In this document: positions 24,923 to 34,335 of the stretch, in pieces
How the letters are laid out: every line of letters begins with the position of its first letter
Numbering within the stretch: position 1 is the stretch's first letter
Source of the DNA: Youngiibacter multivorans
GTDB taxonomy: Bacteria > Bacillota > Clostridia > Clostridiales > Clostridiaceae
Reading direction: 5' to 3'
Assembly (NCBI RefSeq): GCF_017873395.1
Contig: NZ_JAGGKC010000007.1
Coordinates: forward strand, 60,282 to 124,281
Length of the DNA: 64,000 bases
Position numbers and translations under genes: made by a program
Notes under the pieces: model-generated
What the model saw: only the letters and a program-made list of their open reading frames with translations
The model's database searches: none
Told to the model about the DNA's origin: nothing

Positions 24923-25351
24923 CTAGTTACCTCTTCTGCTCTTGGTGCGGACTTCCTGATGCTTCTTGAAATCCGACATCTTTTCTTCACTTTCCTTCAT
25001 GAACTTCGACATTATGTCTTCGAAGCTTGAAGGTGCAGGGGCTTTCTTCCTGTCCTGTCTGTCAGAGTGATGCCAATCGACTTCAGTCGGTCTAGTGCTC
25101 CTCTTTGCCGGAGCTGCTACTGTATTGGCCTGCTTTATGGACAAGCTAATCTTACCGTTGTTGTCTACGCTGAGTACCTTCACTTTTACCTTGTCGCCAT
25201 CCTTCAGAAAGTCCTTGATATCCTTGACATAGCTGTCAGCTACTTCTGAAATGTGCACAAGTCCAGTCTTTCCCATCAAATCAATGAAGGCTCCGAAGCT
25301 TGTGATGTTAACAACAGTTCCCTCTACAATGTTTCCTACCTCTAAGGTCAT
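24923..25351 (-). CDS. S1-domain RNA-binding protein (YabR-like)
   Basis: A 142-residue protein: one S1 RNA-binding domain at residues 1-75 (VGNIVEGTVVNITSFGAFIDLMGKTGLVHISEVAD), then a charged, low-complexity tail rich in Lys and Arg. It corresponds to YabR, which in Bacillus follows divIC. It is the last gene of the run mazG-HU-rqcP-divIC-S1 and is followed by tRNA genes, as in B. subtilis, except that spoIIE does not come next. Probable role in ribosome or RNA metabolism. Confidence 0.88.
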   Translation of the reverse strand: MTLEVGNIVEGTVVNITSFGAFIDLMGKTGLVHISEVADSYVKDIKDFLKDGDKVKVKVLSVDNNGKISLSIKQANTVAAPAKRSTRPTEVDWHHSDRQDRKKAPAPSSFEDIMSKFMKESEEKMSDFKKHQEVRTKSRRGN

Positions 25352-25403
25352 GCTTTAAAGTATCCTCCTTAAAATTGTGTGTATGTTATTCATGATAACC
25401 TAA

Positions 25404-25676
25404 TTAATTCGAAGAATCAATGACTGGAATTTCTCCTGGCTTCAGGAGTCCAAGTCTTGTTCTTGCATTCTTGATGATGAACTCGTCAGTCTTTGTCATC
25501 TCAAGATTGTTCGTGAGGATTCCATTTTCTTCTTTTGCTTTCGCCAGCTCCTGCTGCTGCAGGATAATGTCGGCCTTAATCCTTTGCATGGCCAGCTGCT
25601 GGTTGTATACCGTTGTGCCTATGACCACTATGAAGAGAACGATAAATGCCCTCTTGATCAGATTGCCAAACTTCAT
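25404..25676 (-). CDS. divIC: septum formation initiator DivIC
   Basis: A small bitopic division protein of 90 residues: a short cytoplasmic N-terminus, one membrane helix (RAFIVLFIVVIGTTVY, ~8-25), then an extracellular coiled coil (~30-65) ending in the family's ARTRLGLLKPGEIPVI. It works with FtsL and DivIB at the septum. The start is ATG 25676, preceded by GGAGG; the open frame reaches 25715 but has no better signal there. Gene order RqcP-DivIC without YabP/YabQ between them is notable. Confidence 0.9.
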   Translation of the reverse strand: MKFGNLIKRAFIVLFIVVIGTTVYNQQLAMQRIKADIILQQQELAKAKEENGILTNNLEMTKTDEFIIKNARTRLGLLKPGEIPVIDSSN

Positions 25677-25722
25677 AACCACCTCCGCGGGACCAGTCCC
25701 GGAAAAAGAATACAAACAGATC

Positions 25723-25986
25723 CTATTCCTCGGTGTCCTCTTCGCCTTCCACTATCTCATACATGGAAGAAGCATCTTCCTTTCGGACATGCTCCACAAC
25801 CTTCAAAATCCTTGCCAGTATCTTCCTGGATGCGAAGGAAATCTCGATGATGTCGCCTTCCTTTATGTCAGTGCCTGCCTTTGCCACCTTGTCGTTGATC
25901 TTGACCCTTCCACCATCACAGGCTTCCTTGGCCACAGTTCTTCTCTTGATGATCCTTGATACCTTCAAATACTTGTCCAGTCTCAA
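25723..25986 (-). CDS. rqcP: S4-domain ribosome quality control factor RqcP
   Basis: An 87-residue protein consisting of an S4 RNA-binding fold (MRLDKYLKVSRIIKRRTVAKEACDGGRVKINDK) plus an acidic tail. RqcP (YabO, Hsp15 relative) binds stalled 50S subunits with peptidyl-tRNA and helps RqcH add alanine tails. It starts at TTG 25986, with GGAGG seven bases upstream; no ATG alternative is near. It sits 46 bp before divIC. Confidence 0.93.
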   Translation of the reverse strand: MRLDKYLKVSRIIKRRTVAKEACDGGRVKINDKVAKAGTDIKEGDIIEISFASRKILARILKVVEHVRKEDASSMYEIVEGEEDTEE

Positions 25987-26157
25987 TCCTATACCTCCGG
26001 GGCTATTTCCTTTGACGCTCTAAGCCAGCTGTCCAATGCCTCGTTTACTCCATTATAGATAGTTTGGCGTACAAAGTGAAGGAAAATTTGTTAAATGTTC
26101 TAACTTAGACCACGTTTTTTATATTTTTACAAAATTCGCGCAAAATAACTCATATTT

Positions 26158-26194
26158 GAAAGATGAAAATGCACGCCCCTTAAGGGGCGTGCAT
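26158..26194 (-). terminator. terminator after HU
   Basis: A perfect 26-bp palindrome (26169-26194), ATGCACGCCCC/GGGGCGTGCAT with a TTAA loop, followed by TTTTCATCTTTC on the minus strand. Confidence 0.93.
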
Positions 26195-26205
26195 CCTATG
26201 GAATG

Positions 26206-26517
26206 TTATTTCTCAGCTTTCTTTCTGCCCCTCTTCTTAGGCTGTACATTTACCTTAGTCTTAAGGTCCTTGCCTGCCTTGAATGATGGTGCCTTTGATG
26301 CAGGAATCTTTATCTCTTCTTTGGTCCTTGGGTTTCTTCCGACTCTTGCTTTTCTTTCCCTTACTTCAAAGGTTCCGAAGCCAACGAGCTGTACCTTTTC
26401 GCCTTTTTCAAGGCTTGCTGATACTGCTGTGATAAAAGCTTTGAGAGCAGCCTCCGAATCCTTCTTGGTGAGCTTGCTTTCCTCAGCGATAGCCGCGATT
26501 AATTCCGCCTTGTTCAC
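26206..26517 (-). CDS. hup: HU-family DNA-binding protein
   Basis: A histone-like nucleoid protein of 103 residues. The HU core (1-90) contains GFGTFEVRERKARVGRNPRTKEEIKIPA with the DNA-inserting proline. It carries an extra basic C-terminal tail, QPKKRGRKKAEK, with an AT-hook-like KKRGRKK. Translation starts at GTG 26517 with AAGGAGG eight bases upstream. The gene has its own strong terminator. It lies between mazG and rqcP, a position held in Bacillus by no HU gene. Confidence 0.95.
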   Translation of the reverse strand: MNKAELIAAIAEESKLTKKDSEAALKAFITAVSASLEKGEKVQLVGFGTFEVRERKARVGRNPRTKEEIKIPASKAPSFKAGKDLKTKVNVQPKKRGRKKAEK

Positions 26518-26592
26518 AATTGATTCCTCCTTATTGATTAAAAATTGAAACTATTATTGTTATTCTACACAATTGGCTCAAACCCTTCTTTT

Positions 26593-28038
26593 TTAACGGT
26601 TTTTTTCAAATATTTTTGCTTTTTCCCAATAACGGTCCAATTCTTCGAGCCCAAGACCCTTGAAAGTGACTCCATCAGCGGATATGAGTTCTTCCATTTT
26701 GGTGATTCTTGATATGAATCGGTCGGTTGTATTATTAAGAGATATCTCCGGATCGGCATCAATGAACCTTGAAAGGTTGACTACCGCAAAAAGCAGGTCT
26801 CCAAGCTCCTTCTTTGCATCGTTTCCGTTGCCTTCATCGAGTGCTTCCCTAACCTCGAGTATCTCCTCACTTATCTTGGCAAACACCGGCTCTATGTCAT
26901 CCCAGTCGAATCCATACTTCCTGGCCTTTCTCTGGACCTTTTCAGCCCTCAGGAGCGACGGGTAGTGCCTTGATACGCTGCTTACCGCATCGATAATGGA
27001 TCCTTCATTCTTTTCCTTCTTCTTCAGTTCGTCCCACTGCACAAGGACTTCATCCGATGTCATGTCCTTGTCCTTCTCAAACACATGGGGATGCCTGTAG
27101 ATCATCTTTTCAGATCCAAGCCTTATGACTTCATGGATATTGAATTCACCGGCCTGCCTCCCGATGACGCTGTGAAGCAGCACCTGCAGGAGTACATCAC
27201 CGAGCTCTTCAGCCATCAGGTCCGGATCATCAAGATCAATTGCCTCCAGAGTCTCGTAAGCCTCCTCGATCAGGTACCTTTTCAGGCTATCATGTGTCTG
27301 CTCCTTGTCCCATGGGCAGCCATCCTCACCTCTCAGCCTCTCAACGATCCTAAGGTAGCTGTAGAAGTCATAAGCCGAGTTATTCTTCGGAACATATATT
27401 GAGGTCAGGTGGTCAATGTCCTTCTGCCTGTCTAGTTCATAGAGCATGATTTTCCTGATGGACTCATCAGCTGTCCCTGCAGACCTAATGAACACTATTT
27501 CTGCCTCATCATCCATATACTGGGAAAGTGCTAGCTTCACTCTGCCAGCCACATACTGCGAATAAACCTGGGTGATCACCGTACCCTTGGAGAAGTCAGG
27601 ATGCTCGTTCTCGATTTCAAGTGCATCGATTATCCTGAGGCCAGCAATGGGGTCAATGCCAAGGGCTTCAGTCACAGCATCCACGAAACTGACAGCAGGA
27701 TGGATCCTGTAGCTGATTCCGTTCTGCTTCGCTGCCTCCATAATGAGCTGGACCGATTTTTCAGCAACCAAAGGATGTCCCGGCACAGCGTATACGACAT
27801 CCCCCTTTACAGCTTCCGTGACGATGAATTCCGCTATCGACGAGTAAACCTCCTCGAAGCTGTTAAGAGTCTCATAGAACCTGTCAAGGCTCTCAAAGTC
27901 TATGCCTTCACTCTCAAGGAAACCAACAGTCGGATGTTCCCTGGTCCTTAGGAACAGCGGACCTTCCTTAAGCAGCTTGAGTGTACCAATCGTAAGTGAT
28001 TCGTAATTTCCTGGCCCAAGGCCTGCCAAATGTATCAA
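26593..28038 (-). CDS. mazG: MazG-type nucleotide pyrophosphohydrolase fused to a SAM-dependent methylase domain (YabN-like)
   Basis: A two-domain protein of ~481 residues. Residues 1-220 are a tetrapyrrole-methylase-like domain (MIHLAGLGPGNYESLTIG, DVVYAVPGHPLVAE). Residues ~225-480 are MazG with two helical repeats carrying metal-binding EE..E motifs (CPWDKEQTHDSLKRYLIEEAYETLEAI and ELGDLLFAVVNLSRF). MazG hydrolyses NTPs and may clean the nucleotide pool. I place the start at TTG 28038, six bases after GAGGTG; a GTG at 28047 overlaps that ribosome site. Confidence 0.92.
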   Translation of the reverse strand: MIHLAGLGPGNYESLTIGTLKLLKEGPLFLRTREHPTVGFLESEGIDFESLDRFYETLNSFEEVYSSIAEFIVTEAVKGDVVYAVPGHPLVAEKSVQLIMEAAKQNGISYRIHPAVSFVDAVTEALGIDPIAGLRIIDALEIENEHPDFSKGTVITQVYSQYVAGRVKLALSQYMDDEAEIVFIRSAGTADESIRKIMLYELDRQKDIDHLTSIYVPKNNSAYDFYSYLRIVERLRGEDGCPWDKEQTHDSLKRYLIEEAYETLEAIDLDDPDLMAEELGDVLLQVLLHSVIGRQAGEFNIHEVIRLGSEKMIYRHPHVFEKDKDMTSDEVLVQWDELKKKEKNEGSIIDAVSSVSRHYPSLLRAEKVQRKARKYGFDWDDIEPVFAKISEEILEVREALDEGNGNDAKKELGDLLFAVVNLSRFIDADPEISLNNTTDRFISRITKMEELISADGVTFKGLGLEELDRYWEKAKIFEKNR

Positions 28039-28104
28039 TATAAGCACCTCGCTAATTCTTCTTACTTCAAATATACCTCAAGAAACCAGTGACATCCACA
28101 ATAC

Positions 28105-28488
28105 TTATGAAGATGGCCTTGATCCAACGTAGGTTCCGACAGATACTGCAACTGCAAGGAGAATAAGCCTGACAAAAGTGCTGCCTGTGAAAAAGATAAT
28201 TGTCGAACCGATTCCCAGACTCATGAGAACAATTGCGACCACCTTGGTCTTTACACTGATCGTACCATTTTCACTGTAATCCCTGATTGCCGGGCCGAAT
28301 TTCCTGTGGCTCAAGAGTCTCGTATAAGCCTTTTCAGAGCTCCTCATCCAGCAGGCCGCTGAAAGGAGCAGAAAAGGTGTAGTTGGAATTATCGGGAGAA
28401 AAACCCCTGCCAATCCAAGTGCGAACGAGAGTGACCCCACTCCCATAAGCATGTATCTTATAAATATATTCAAACGAACGTCCTCCAT
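28105..28488 (-). CDS. DUF454 (YbaN) family inner-membrane protein
   Basis: A 127-residue membrane protein with three or four hydrophobic helices. The N-terminal YMLMGVGSLSFALGLAGVFLPIIPTTPFLLLSAACW and the central RLLSHRKFGPAIRDYSENG are hallmarks of the YbaN/DUF454 family, whose function is unknown. It is 66 bp from mazG and 79 bp downstream of prsA, separated from the latter by a terminator. Confidence 0.9.
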   Translation of the reverse strand: MEDVRLNIFIRYMLMGVGSLSFALGLAGVFLPIIPTTPFLLLSAACWMRSSEKAYTRLLSHRKFGPAIRDYSENGTISVKTKVVAIVLMSLGIGSTIIFFTGSTFVRLILLAVAVSVGTYVGSRPSS

Positions 28489-28526
28489 TGAAATTGATTC
28501 TCAATAAGATATTTTACCATAAAAAT

Positions 28527-28555
28527 ACAGGCCGTACCATAAGGTTTCGGCCTGT
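28527..28555 (-). terminator. terminator after the foldase gene
   Basis: ACAGGCCG pairs with CGGCCTGT (28555-28527), with an inner AACC/GGT stem, then TATTTTTATGG on the minus strand. Confidence 0.85.
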
Positions 28556-28567
28556 ATCATCAATTAG

Positions 28568-29581
28568 CTATATTATCTTGTCTTCGTAGGTAGTGACCTT
28601 GAGCTCAGTCTTCCATGAGGTCATCTGCTCTTCATACTTGGTCTGTTTCTTCTCGCCAAGAAGCTCATCAGTGACATCATCCTTTATTTCATCAAATGCC
28701 GGTGTTATGTCCTCTGCCTGAACGTCCTTGACAGTTATGATATGGTAGCCTGCAGTTGACTGTACGACTCCGGAAATCTCGCCTTCCTTGAGCGGCTTCA
28801 CCTTGTCCATGAAGTCAGCAAGAAGCTCGTCAGTGTCATAAGCAAAGGATCCTAACTCACCGCCATCCTCAGCAGTGGAATCCTGTCCATATTCAAGTGC
28901 AATGTCAGCGAACTTGGCACCTGCATCAAGCTTGGCCTTTGCTTCATCAGCCTTGGCCTTAGCTGCAGCATCGGTACCGAAATATATGTGGTATATGGTT
29001 GCTCCGGCCTTCTCCACGTAAGCTGCCTTGTTCTCCTCGTAATAAGCCTTTGCCTCTTCCTCGGTAGCAGTCACGTCCTTGACTATCTCGTCATATACGA
29101 GACCCCTAAGCACTTCTTCAGTGACAAACGTCTTGTAGGACTCTTCAGTATAGCCCATTGATTTGAGGCTTTCAACGTACTTGGCGTCATCGCCGTAGAT
29201 TGTCTTGATTGACTCTATTCTCTCATCAGCAGATTTTGTGACAGCCTCTGATGTAAGAGACAGTCCGTAGTCCGCTGCCTTGAGGTTGAGAATCTCCATC
29301 TCCACAAGTGAAGTCAGAAGATCCTTCTTGAGGTCTGCTACAACCTTCTTGCCCTCGTCTGAAGCTACAGCTTCCTCGCCATACTGGCTGACAAGCGTGT
29401 CAATGTAAGACTTGGCTTCAGTATCCAGGTCCTTCTGCGTGATATTGACGCTCCCAACTTTTGCAAGGACAGTCCCATCAATGGACTCCTGCGTCCTTTC
29501 CACCATACCGCATGCCGAAAGGCCAACGGTGGCAATTGCTGCAATGGCAGCTGCCATAAGTACTTTCTTTACTCTCTTCAC
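28568..29581 (-). CDS. prsA: PrsA/SurA-type peptidyl-prolyl isomerase lipoprotein
   Basis: An extracytoplasmic foldase anchored by lipid: signal peptide with lipobox LSAC (Cys ~24), a SurA-N-like helical region (~35-180) and a parvulin PPIC domain (~190-290; ATIYHIYFGTDAAAKAKADEA ... GELGSFAYD ... GYHIITVKDV). It assists folding of secreted proteins outside the membrane. The start is GTG 29581, preceded by GAGG. It lies downstream of mfd; many Firmicutes keep a PPIase in this neighbourhood. Monocistronic, closed by the terminator at 28527. Confidence 0.92.
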   Translation of the reverse strand: MKRVKKVLMAAAIAAIATVGLSACGMVERTQESIDGTVLAKVGSVNITQKDLDTEAKSYIDTLVSQYGEEAVASDEGKKVVADLKKDLLTSLVEMEILNLKAADYGLSLTSEAVTKSADERIESIKTIYGDDAKYVESLKSMGYTEESYKTFVTEEVLRGLVYDEIVKDVTATEEEAKAYYEENKAAYVEKAGATIYHIYFGTDAAAKAKADEAKAKLDAGAKFADIALEYGQDSTAEDGGELGSFAYDTDELLADFMDKVKPLKEGEISGVVQSTAGYHIITVKDVQAEDITPAFDEIKDDVTDELLGEKKQTKYEEQMTSWKTELKVTTYEDKII

Positions 29582-29684
29582 TTGTTCTACCTCGCTCCTG
29601 ATATTAAATCATAATTTCATTCGAATGATATGGGGACTACCTGTCCCGCTTCAACAAGTGTAGTATCGCATGCTAAAAATTAGC

Positions 29685-32600
29685 TTAAGTACGGTTTGAA
29701 GCCAGAAGGTCGGTCATGAATGCCGTAAGAGCTGCAACCATCTGATCCTTGTGCTTTTCGGTTATCTTGTAGGATATTGCCGGCGCATCCCTCCTGAATT
29801 CGATCCTTCTTCCGTAAGTCTTAAGGAGCTTGTCAATTACAGCTTTCGTCATCTTGTCAGGCGATGCGAATGTGATCAGGGCATAGGTCCCGTGGTCCTT
29901 GATCTCAAGTACACCAAGCTTCTTCGCAAATGCCTTGAGAAGTGCGATGTCCATTAGGTTGTATAGTGAATCAGGAATGTCAGAGAACCTGTCGATGAGC
30001 TCCTCCTTGACCTCATCGTATTCCTCCCTGCTTTCGATTGAAGCGATCTTCTTGTACACTTCAATCTTGTGCATCTCATCCTCGATGTATTCCGTAGGTA
30101 TGTAAGCATCTATCTTGATATCGATGACCGTGTTGATCTCAGCCTCATCAATTTCGCCTTTAAGCATCCTCACAGCCTCATCCAGCATCTTGACGTACAG
30201 GTCGTATCCGACAACTGACATCTGTCCATGCTGGGCTTTGCCCATTAGGTTACCTGCACCCCTTATCTCTAGGTCACGCATCGCTATCTTGAATCCGCTT
30301 CCAAGCTCAGTGAAGTCCTTAAGGGCTCTCAGCCTCTTTTCAGCAACCTCCGTAAGCACCTTGTCCTTCTTGTAGGTAAGGTATGCATATGCAATCCTGT
30401 TCGTCCTTCCTACCCTTCCCCTAAGCTGGTACAGCTGTGAAAGGCCCAGCTTGTCTGCGTTGTTGACGATTATAGTGTTGACGTTCTGTATGTCCATGCC
30501 CGTTTCAATTATTGTCGTGCAAAGAAGCACATCAGTATAGCCGTCCATGAAGTTCATCATGGCGTTCTCAAGCTCCCTCTCTGACATCTGCCCATGCCCA
30601 ATGTCTATGGTGACCTCAGGTATGAGCCTCTGAAGGTACGCATGCAGCACATTGATGTCCTCAACCCTGTTGTGGACAAAGTATACCTGGCCTCCTCTGG
30701 ATTTTTCTCTGAGGATTGCATCCCTTACCAGCTGCTCGTTGAATTCCACCACATAGGTCTGTATCGGATACCTTTCCTCCGGAGGAGTCTCGATTACCGA
30801 GATGTCCCTGATTCCAGTCATTGACATGTGCAGTGTTCTCGGAATAGGTGTCGCTGACAGAGTGAGCACATCAACGCTCCTCTTCATCTGCTTCAGCTTT
30901 TCCTTGTGGGTGACTCCGAACCTCTGCTCCTCGTCAACCACAAGCAGTCCCAGGTCCTTGAACCTTATGTCCTTGGATATGAGCCTGTGGGTACCTATCA
31001 GGATGTCTACGTTTCCTTCCTTGAGGCTCCTTAAGGTGTCAGACTGCTGCTTTGGTGACCTGAACCTCGATATCATGTCGACCTTAACAGGGAACCCCTG
31101 GAACCTTCTCCTGAAATTCCCATAGTGCTGCTCTGCAAGTATGGTGGTAGGAACCAGGAAAGCCACCTGCTTCCCGTCCATCACCGCCTTGAAGGCCGCT
31201 CTCATGGCAACCTCCGTCTTGCCGTAGCCGACATCGCCGCAAAGCAGCCTGTCCATTGGCTTGTCCTTCTCCATATCAGCCTTTATCTCTTCAACCGACG
31301 TCAGCTGGTCATCAGTTTCAGTGTACGGGAACTCATCCTCAAACTGGTTCTGCCACTCGGTATCCTTGCTGAATGCGAAGCCCTTTACCTTCTCCCTCTC
31401 GGCATAAAGCTTTATAAGGTCTTCGGCTATCTCATCTACAGACGTCTTTACCTTTGCCTTGGCCTTAGCCCATTCAGAGCCTCCCAGCTTGCTTACCTTA
31501 GGCTCCTTGCCCTCTGAGCCAACATACTTCTGTATCATGTCGAGCTGCTCTACCGGTATGAACAGCTTGTCGTTCTTGTCATAGGAGATGTCCAGGTAAT
31601 CCCTTATCAGGCCGCCGCTCTCAAGCTGCCTGATTCCGTGGAATACTCCTATTCCATGATTTGCGTGGACTACATAGTCCCCGGATTTCAGCTCAGTAAA
31701 GGACTGGATCTTTGCAAGGCCCTTTCCCTTTTTTGGCTTTTTTGCAGATTTTCTCTTCGCTTCTCCGAAAACTTCCTTGTCAGATATGAGCGACAGCTTG
31801 ATGTCAGGGAATTCGAAGCCCCTTAGCTGGTTTCCGAAAGTAACAGTAACTGTCGAAGGCACAAGCTTTGAAATCTGGTCCTTGTATGATGATTCAAGGC
31901 CTCTGTCCCTTAACGTCTCGACAAGCCTCTCACCTCTTGACCTTGAGCCTGCGAGGATAACTGTCGCATAGCCTCTCTTCTTCCTCTCCCTGATGTCTTC
32001 GATAAGCATGTCAAGCTGACCCTGGTAGTTGTATATGGTCACCTCATTGAACGAAACCAGACTTCTTGGAGGAAGGAATTTTTCTGTTTTCTGGAACTGG
32101 TTCAAGGTCACAACAGGCCTTTCCTTCAGCTCCGATATCAGTATTTCCTTTTCCATGAGAAGCTTTCCCTGAGATGGAAGTATTTCTCCCCTTTCCAGGA
32201 ACGCTTCATAGTTCTCCCTGAACTCAAGGTATGTCGAATCAAGCTTCCCGAGAGAATTGGATGTGTCGTCAACTACTATGGTATCGCTGCCTATGAAATC
32301 GAACAGAGTCGACGGATTATCGTAGAAAAACGGCAGATAGGAATCTATGGTCTCGAAGTACATGCCTTCCTTCAGATGTTCCAGGTTCGCGCCTACATTC
32401 ATCTTCAGCTTTTCAAGGCTCTCCTTCTGGTACTCTTTCCTTTTGCTCTTGGTCTCGATGATTCCCTTCAGCTCGGCTTCAATCCTTCTGGCTCCATTTT
32501 CCATGGTCGCCTGTCCGATTATCATTTCCTTTGCCGGGAAAATCTCTATTGAGTCGACATGCTCTATGCTTCTCTGCGTCTCGGGATTGAAGGTCCTTAT

Positions 32601-33209
32601 GGAATCAATCTCATCCCCGAAAAGCTCTATCCTGTAGGGCATTGACCCCATGGGAACGAAGATGTCGAGGATGCCGCCCCTCTGGGCGAACTCTCCACGT
32701 CCTTCAACCATCTCAACTCTCTGGTACCCGGACTCCGTAAGCCTTCTGGCTATTGCCTTGAGGTCTGCCGTCTCACCCTTCCTTAACTTGAAGGTGTACG
32801 TCCTGAAGAAGCCTGCCGGTGTATAGAACTGGCTCAGTGCATCAATGGTTGTCACCACTATCTTCCGGCCACCCTCAAGGAGCCGTTTCATGACCTTCAG
32901 CCTCTCCCACCTGAGGTCTCCGGATATTGCGTCAATGTTGTAGAAAACCGCTTCCTTAGAAGGGAAGTAATACACGTCATTCTCATAAAGAAGAAGGTCC
33001 TCGTAAAGGTTCTTGGCATCCATGTCCTTCGAGGCAAACACGAAAAGGCCGTGTTCTGATTTTCTGAACACAGCTGACAAGAGGAAGGCCTTTGCTGATT
33101 CTGACACTCCGTATACACCTACGGGATGCTTCCTCGCCTCCATATTGCCGACAAGCTCCCTGAAGCCCTTGTCGGATTCTATGGCATCTAAAATTCCATT
33201 AAGTCTCAT
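29685..33209 (-). CDS. mfd: transcription-repair coupling factor
   Basis: A 1174-residue DNA translocase that removes stalled RNA polymerase and recruits UvrA. Order of parts: UvrB-homology module (~1-330), RNA-polymerase interaction domain (~490-560; SGDYVVHANHGIGVF), SF2 helicase with Walker A GDVGYGKTEVA (~650), DEEQRFG box and motif III LSATPIPRT, motif VI QLRGRVGR, and the C-terminal UvrA-binding TRCF domain. Its start overlaps the pth stop by 4 bp, so the two are translationally coupled. The gene fin, which lies between pth and mfd in spore-formers, is absent. Confidence 0.98.
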   Translation of the reverse strand: MRLNGILDAIESDKGFRELVGNMEARKHPVGVYGVSESAKAFLLSAVFRKSEHGLFVFASKDMDAKNLYEDLLLYENDVYYFPSKEAVFYNIDAISGDLRWERLKVMKRLLEGGRKIVVTTIDALSQFYTPAGFFRTYTFKLRKGETADLKAIARRLTESGYQRVEMVEGRGEFAQRGGILDIFVPMGSMPYRIELFGDEIDSIRTFNPETQRSIEHVDSIEIFPAKEMIIGQATMENGARRIEAELKGIIETKSKRKEYQKESLEKLKMNVGANLEHLKEGMYFETIDSYLPFFYDNPSTLFDFIGSDTIVVDDTSNSLGKLDSTYLEFRENYEAFLERGEILPSQGKLLMEKEILISELKERPVVTLNQFQKTEKFLPPRSLVSFNEVTIYNYQGQLDMLIEDIRERKKRGYATVILAGSRSRGERLVETLRDRGLESSYKDQISKLVPSTVTVTFGNQLRGFEFPDIKLSLISDKEVFGEAKRKSAKKPKKGKGLAKIQSFTELKSGDYVVHANHGIGVFHGIRQLESGGLIRDYLDISYDKNDKLFIPVEQLDMIQKYVGSEGKEPKVSKLGGSEWAKAKAKVKTSVDEIAEDLIKLYAEREKVKGFAFSKDTEWQNQFEDEFPYTETDDQLTSVEEIKADMEKDKPMDRLLCGDVGYGKTEVAMRAAFKAVMDGKQVAFLVPTTILAEQHYGNFRRRFQGFPVKVDMISRFRSPKQQSDTLRSLKEGNVDILIGTHRLISKDIRFKDLGLLVVDEEQRFGVTHKEKLKQMKRSVDVLTLSATPIPRTLHMSMTGIRDISVIETPPEERYPIQTYVVEFNEQLVRDAILREKSRGGQVYFVHNRVEDINVLHAYLQRLIPEVTIDIGHGQMSERELENAMMNFMDGYTDVLLCTTIIETGMDIQNVNTIIVNNADKLGLSQLYQLRGRVGRTNRIAYAYLTYKKDKVLTEVAEKRLRALKDFTELGSGFKIAMRDLEIRGAGNLMGKAQHGQMSVVGYDLYVKMLDEAVRMLKGEIDEAEINTVIDIKIDAYIPTEYIEDEMHKIEVYKKIASIESREEYDEVKEELIDRFSDIPDSLYNLMDIALLKAFAKKLGVLEIKDHGTYALITFASPDKMTKAVIDKLLKTYGRRIEFRRDAPAISYKITEKHKDQMVAALTAFMTDLLASNRT

Positions 33210-33784
33210 GATGACACCTGCTCGGCCCTGAAGCTGTTATATTCCGATATCGCAGAATCAATTCCAGTCCTCACCATGGCAATTACAGCATCCTTAGCGG
33301 CAGTAAGTGTCCTGTCCATGACTTCCCTTTCCTCCGGTTGGAACCTTCCGAGCACGTGCCTTACCAGATCCCTCTGCGGACCGCCTATGCCTATCTTTAC
33401 TCTTGGAAAGAGGTCTGTCCCGAGGTGCGCTGTAACGGATTTGATGCCGTTGTGGCCTCCCGGGCTTCCCTTCTTCCTTATTCTCAGCCTCCCTACTTCG
33501 AGGCTTATATCGTCGTAGACAAGTATTATGTTCTCAGGAGGTATCTTGTAGAAGGCTGCCGCTTCACCAACACTTTCACCCGAAAGGTTCATGTAGGTGG
33601 ATGGCTTCAGGAGTAGCACCTTCTCAGTTCCGATCCTTCCTTCACCGAAATAGCCTCTGAACCTTGTCCTGTCAAGGCTTGCCCCGATATCGGACGCAAG
33701 CATGTCGAGACAGTCGAAGCCAACATTGTGCCTTGTGTGCATGTAGTCAGGCCCTGGATTTCCAAGTCCTACGATAAGATACAA
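33206..33784 (-). CDS. pth: peptidyl-tRNA hydrolase
   Basis: Releases tRNA from peptidyl-tRNA dropped by ribosomes. The 192-residue protein has IVGLGNPGPDYMHTRHNVGFD (residues 3-23, with the catalytic His in TRHN), KPSTYMNLSGESV (~60) and VYDDISLEVGRLRIRKKGSPGGHNG (~90-114). It is the first gene of a pth-mfd pair and sits 17 bp downstream of luxS. Confidence 0.97.
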   Translation of the reverse strand: MYLIVGLGNPGPDYMHTRHNVGFDCLDMLASDIGASLDRTRFRGYFGEGRIGTEKVLLLKPSTYMNLSGESVGEAAAFYKIPPENIILVYDDISLEVGRLRIRKKGSPGGHNGIKSVTAHLGTDLFPRVKIGIGGPQRDLVRHVLGRFQPEEREVMDRTLTAAKDAVIAMVRTGIDSAISEYNSFRAEQVSS

Positions 33785-33801
33785 AATTCACCACCATCCA
33801 A

Positions 33802-34254
33802 TCAAACGTAGAAGCCGCTGCGCAGTCCCTTTTCGAGGACTTCCTTAGCATAGCTCTTTGCAAGCTCAAGAGAATGGTCCCTGTAGTTTCCGCACGAAAG
33901 CTCGTTTGCGGCAGGTATCTCATCAGTCTCGATGACCATTTTCAGAGCATATTCAAGTGCATCAGCAACAGAATCCTCAGTGAGGTCACCCCAGGCTACC
34001 ATGTAGAAGCCGGTCCTGCAGCCCATAGGGGAAATGTCTATGATGTCCTCCATCTTTTCCCTCATGTACCCTGCAAGAAGATGCTCCATAGTATGTATTC
34101 CCGATGTCTCCATTACACCCTGATTTGGCTGTATGAACCTCAGGTCAAACTTTGATACTGTGTCTCCGTTCTTGCCGAGAAACAATCCGCACTTCCTGAC
34201 GAAAGGAGCCTTAACCTTAGTGTGGTCCATCTGGAAGCTCTCTACCTTTACCAT
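33802..34254 (-). CDS. luxS: S-ribosylhomocysteine lyase
   Basis: Cleaves S-ribosylhomocysteine to homocysteine and the AI-2 precursor DPD in methyl-group recycling. The 150-residue protein carries the metal site HTMEHLLAGYMR (~54), the catalytic Cys in ISPMGCRTGFY (~80) and a later cysteine in ELSCGNYRDHS that supplies the third metal ligand. AAGGAG precedes the ATG. It is probably co-transcribed with pth-mfd, downstream of the terminator that closes the two-component/HtrA-like unit. Confidence 0.96.
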   Translation of the reverse strand: MVKVESFQMDHTKVKAPFVRKCGLFLGKNGDTVSKFDLRFIQPNQGVMETSGIHTMEHLLAGYMREKMEDIIDISPMGCRTGFYMVAWGDLTEDSVADALEYALKMVIETDEIPAANELSCGNYRDHSLELAKSYAKEVLEKGLRSGFYV

Positions 34255-34301
34255 CTATATCATTCTCCTTTTACAATTCCTGTGTCATTACATTGTAATG
34301 C

Positions 34302-34329
34302 AAAAAGGGGCCTGATATAAAGCCCCTTT
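34302..34329 (-). terminator. terminator after the HtrA-like gene
   Basis: AAAGGGGC pairs with GCCCCTTT (34329-34304), followed by TTTTTG on the minus strand, ahead of luxS. Confidence 0.85.
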
Positions 34330-34335
34330 GAAAAA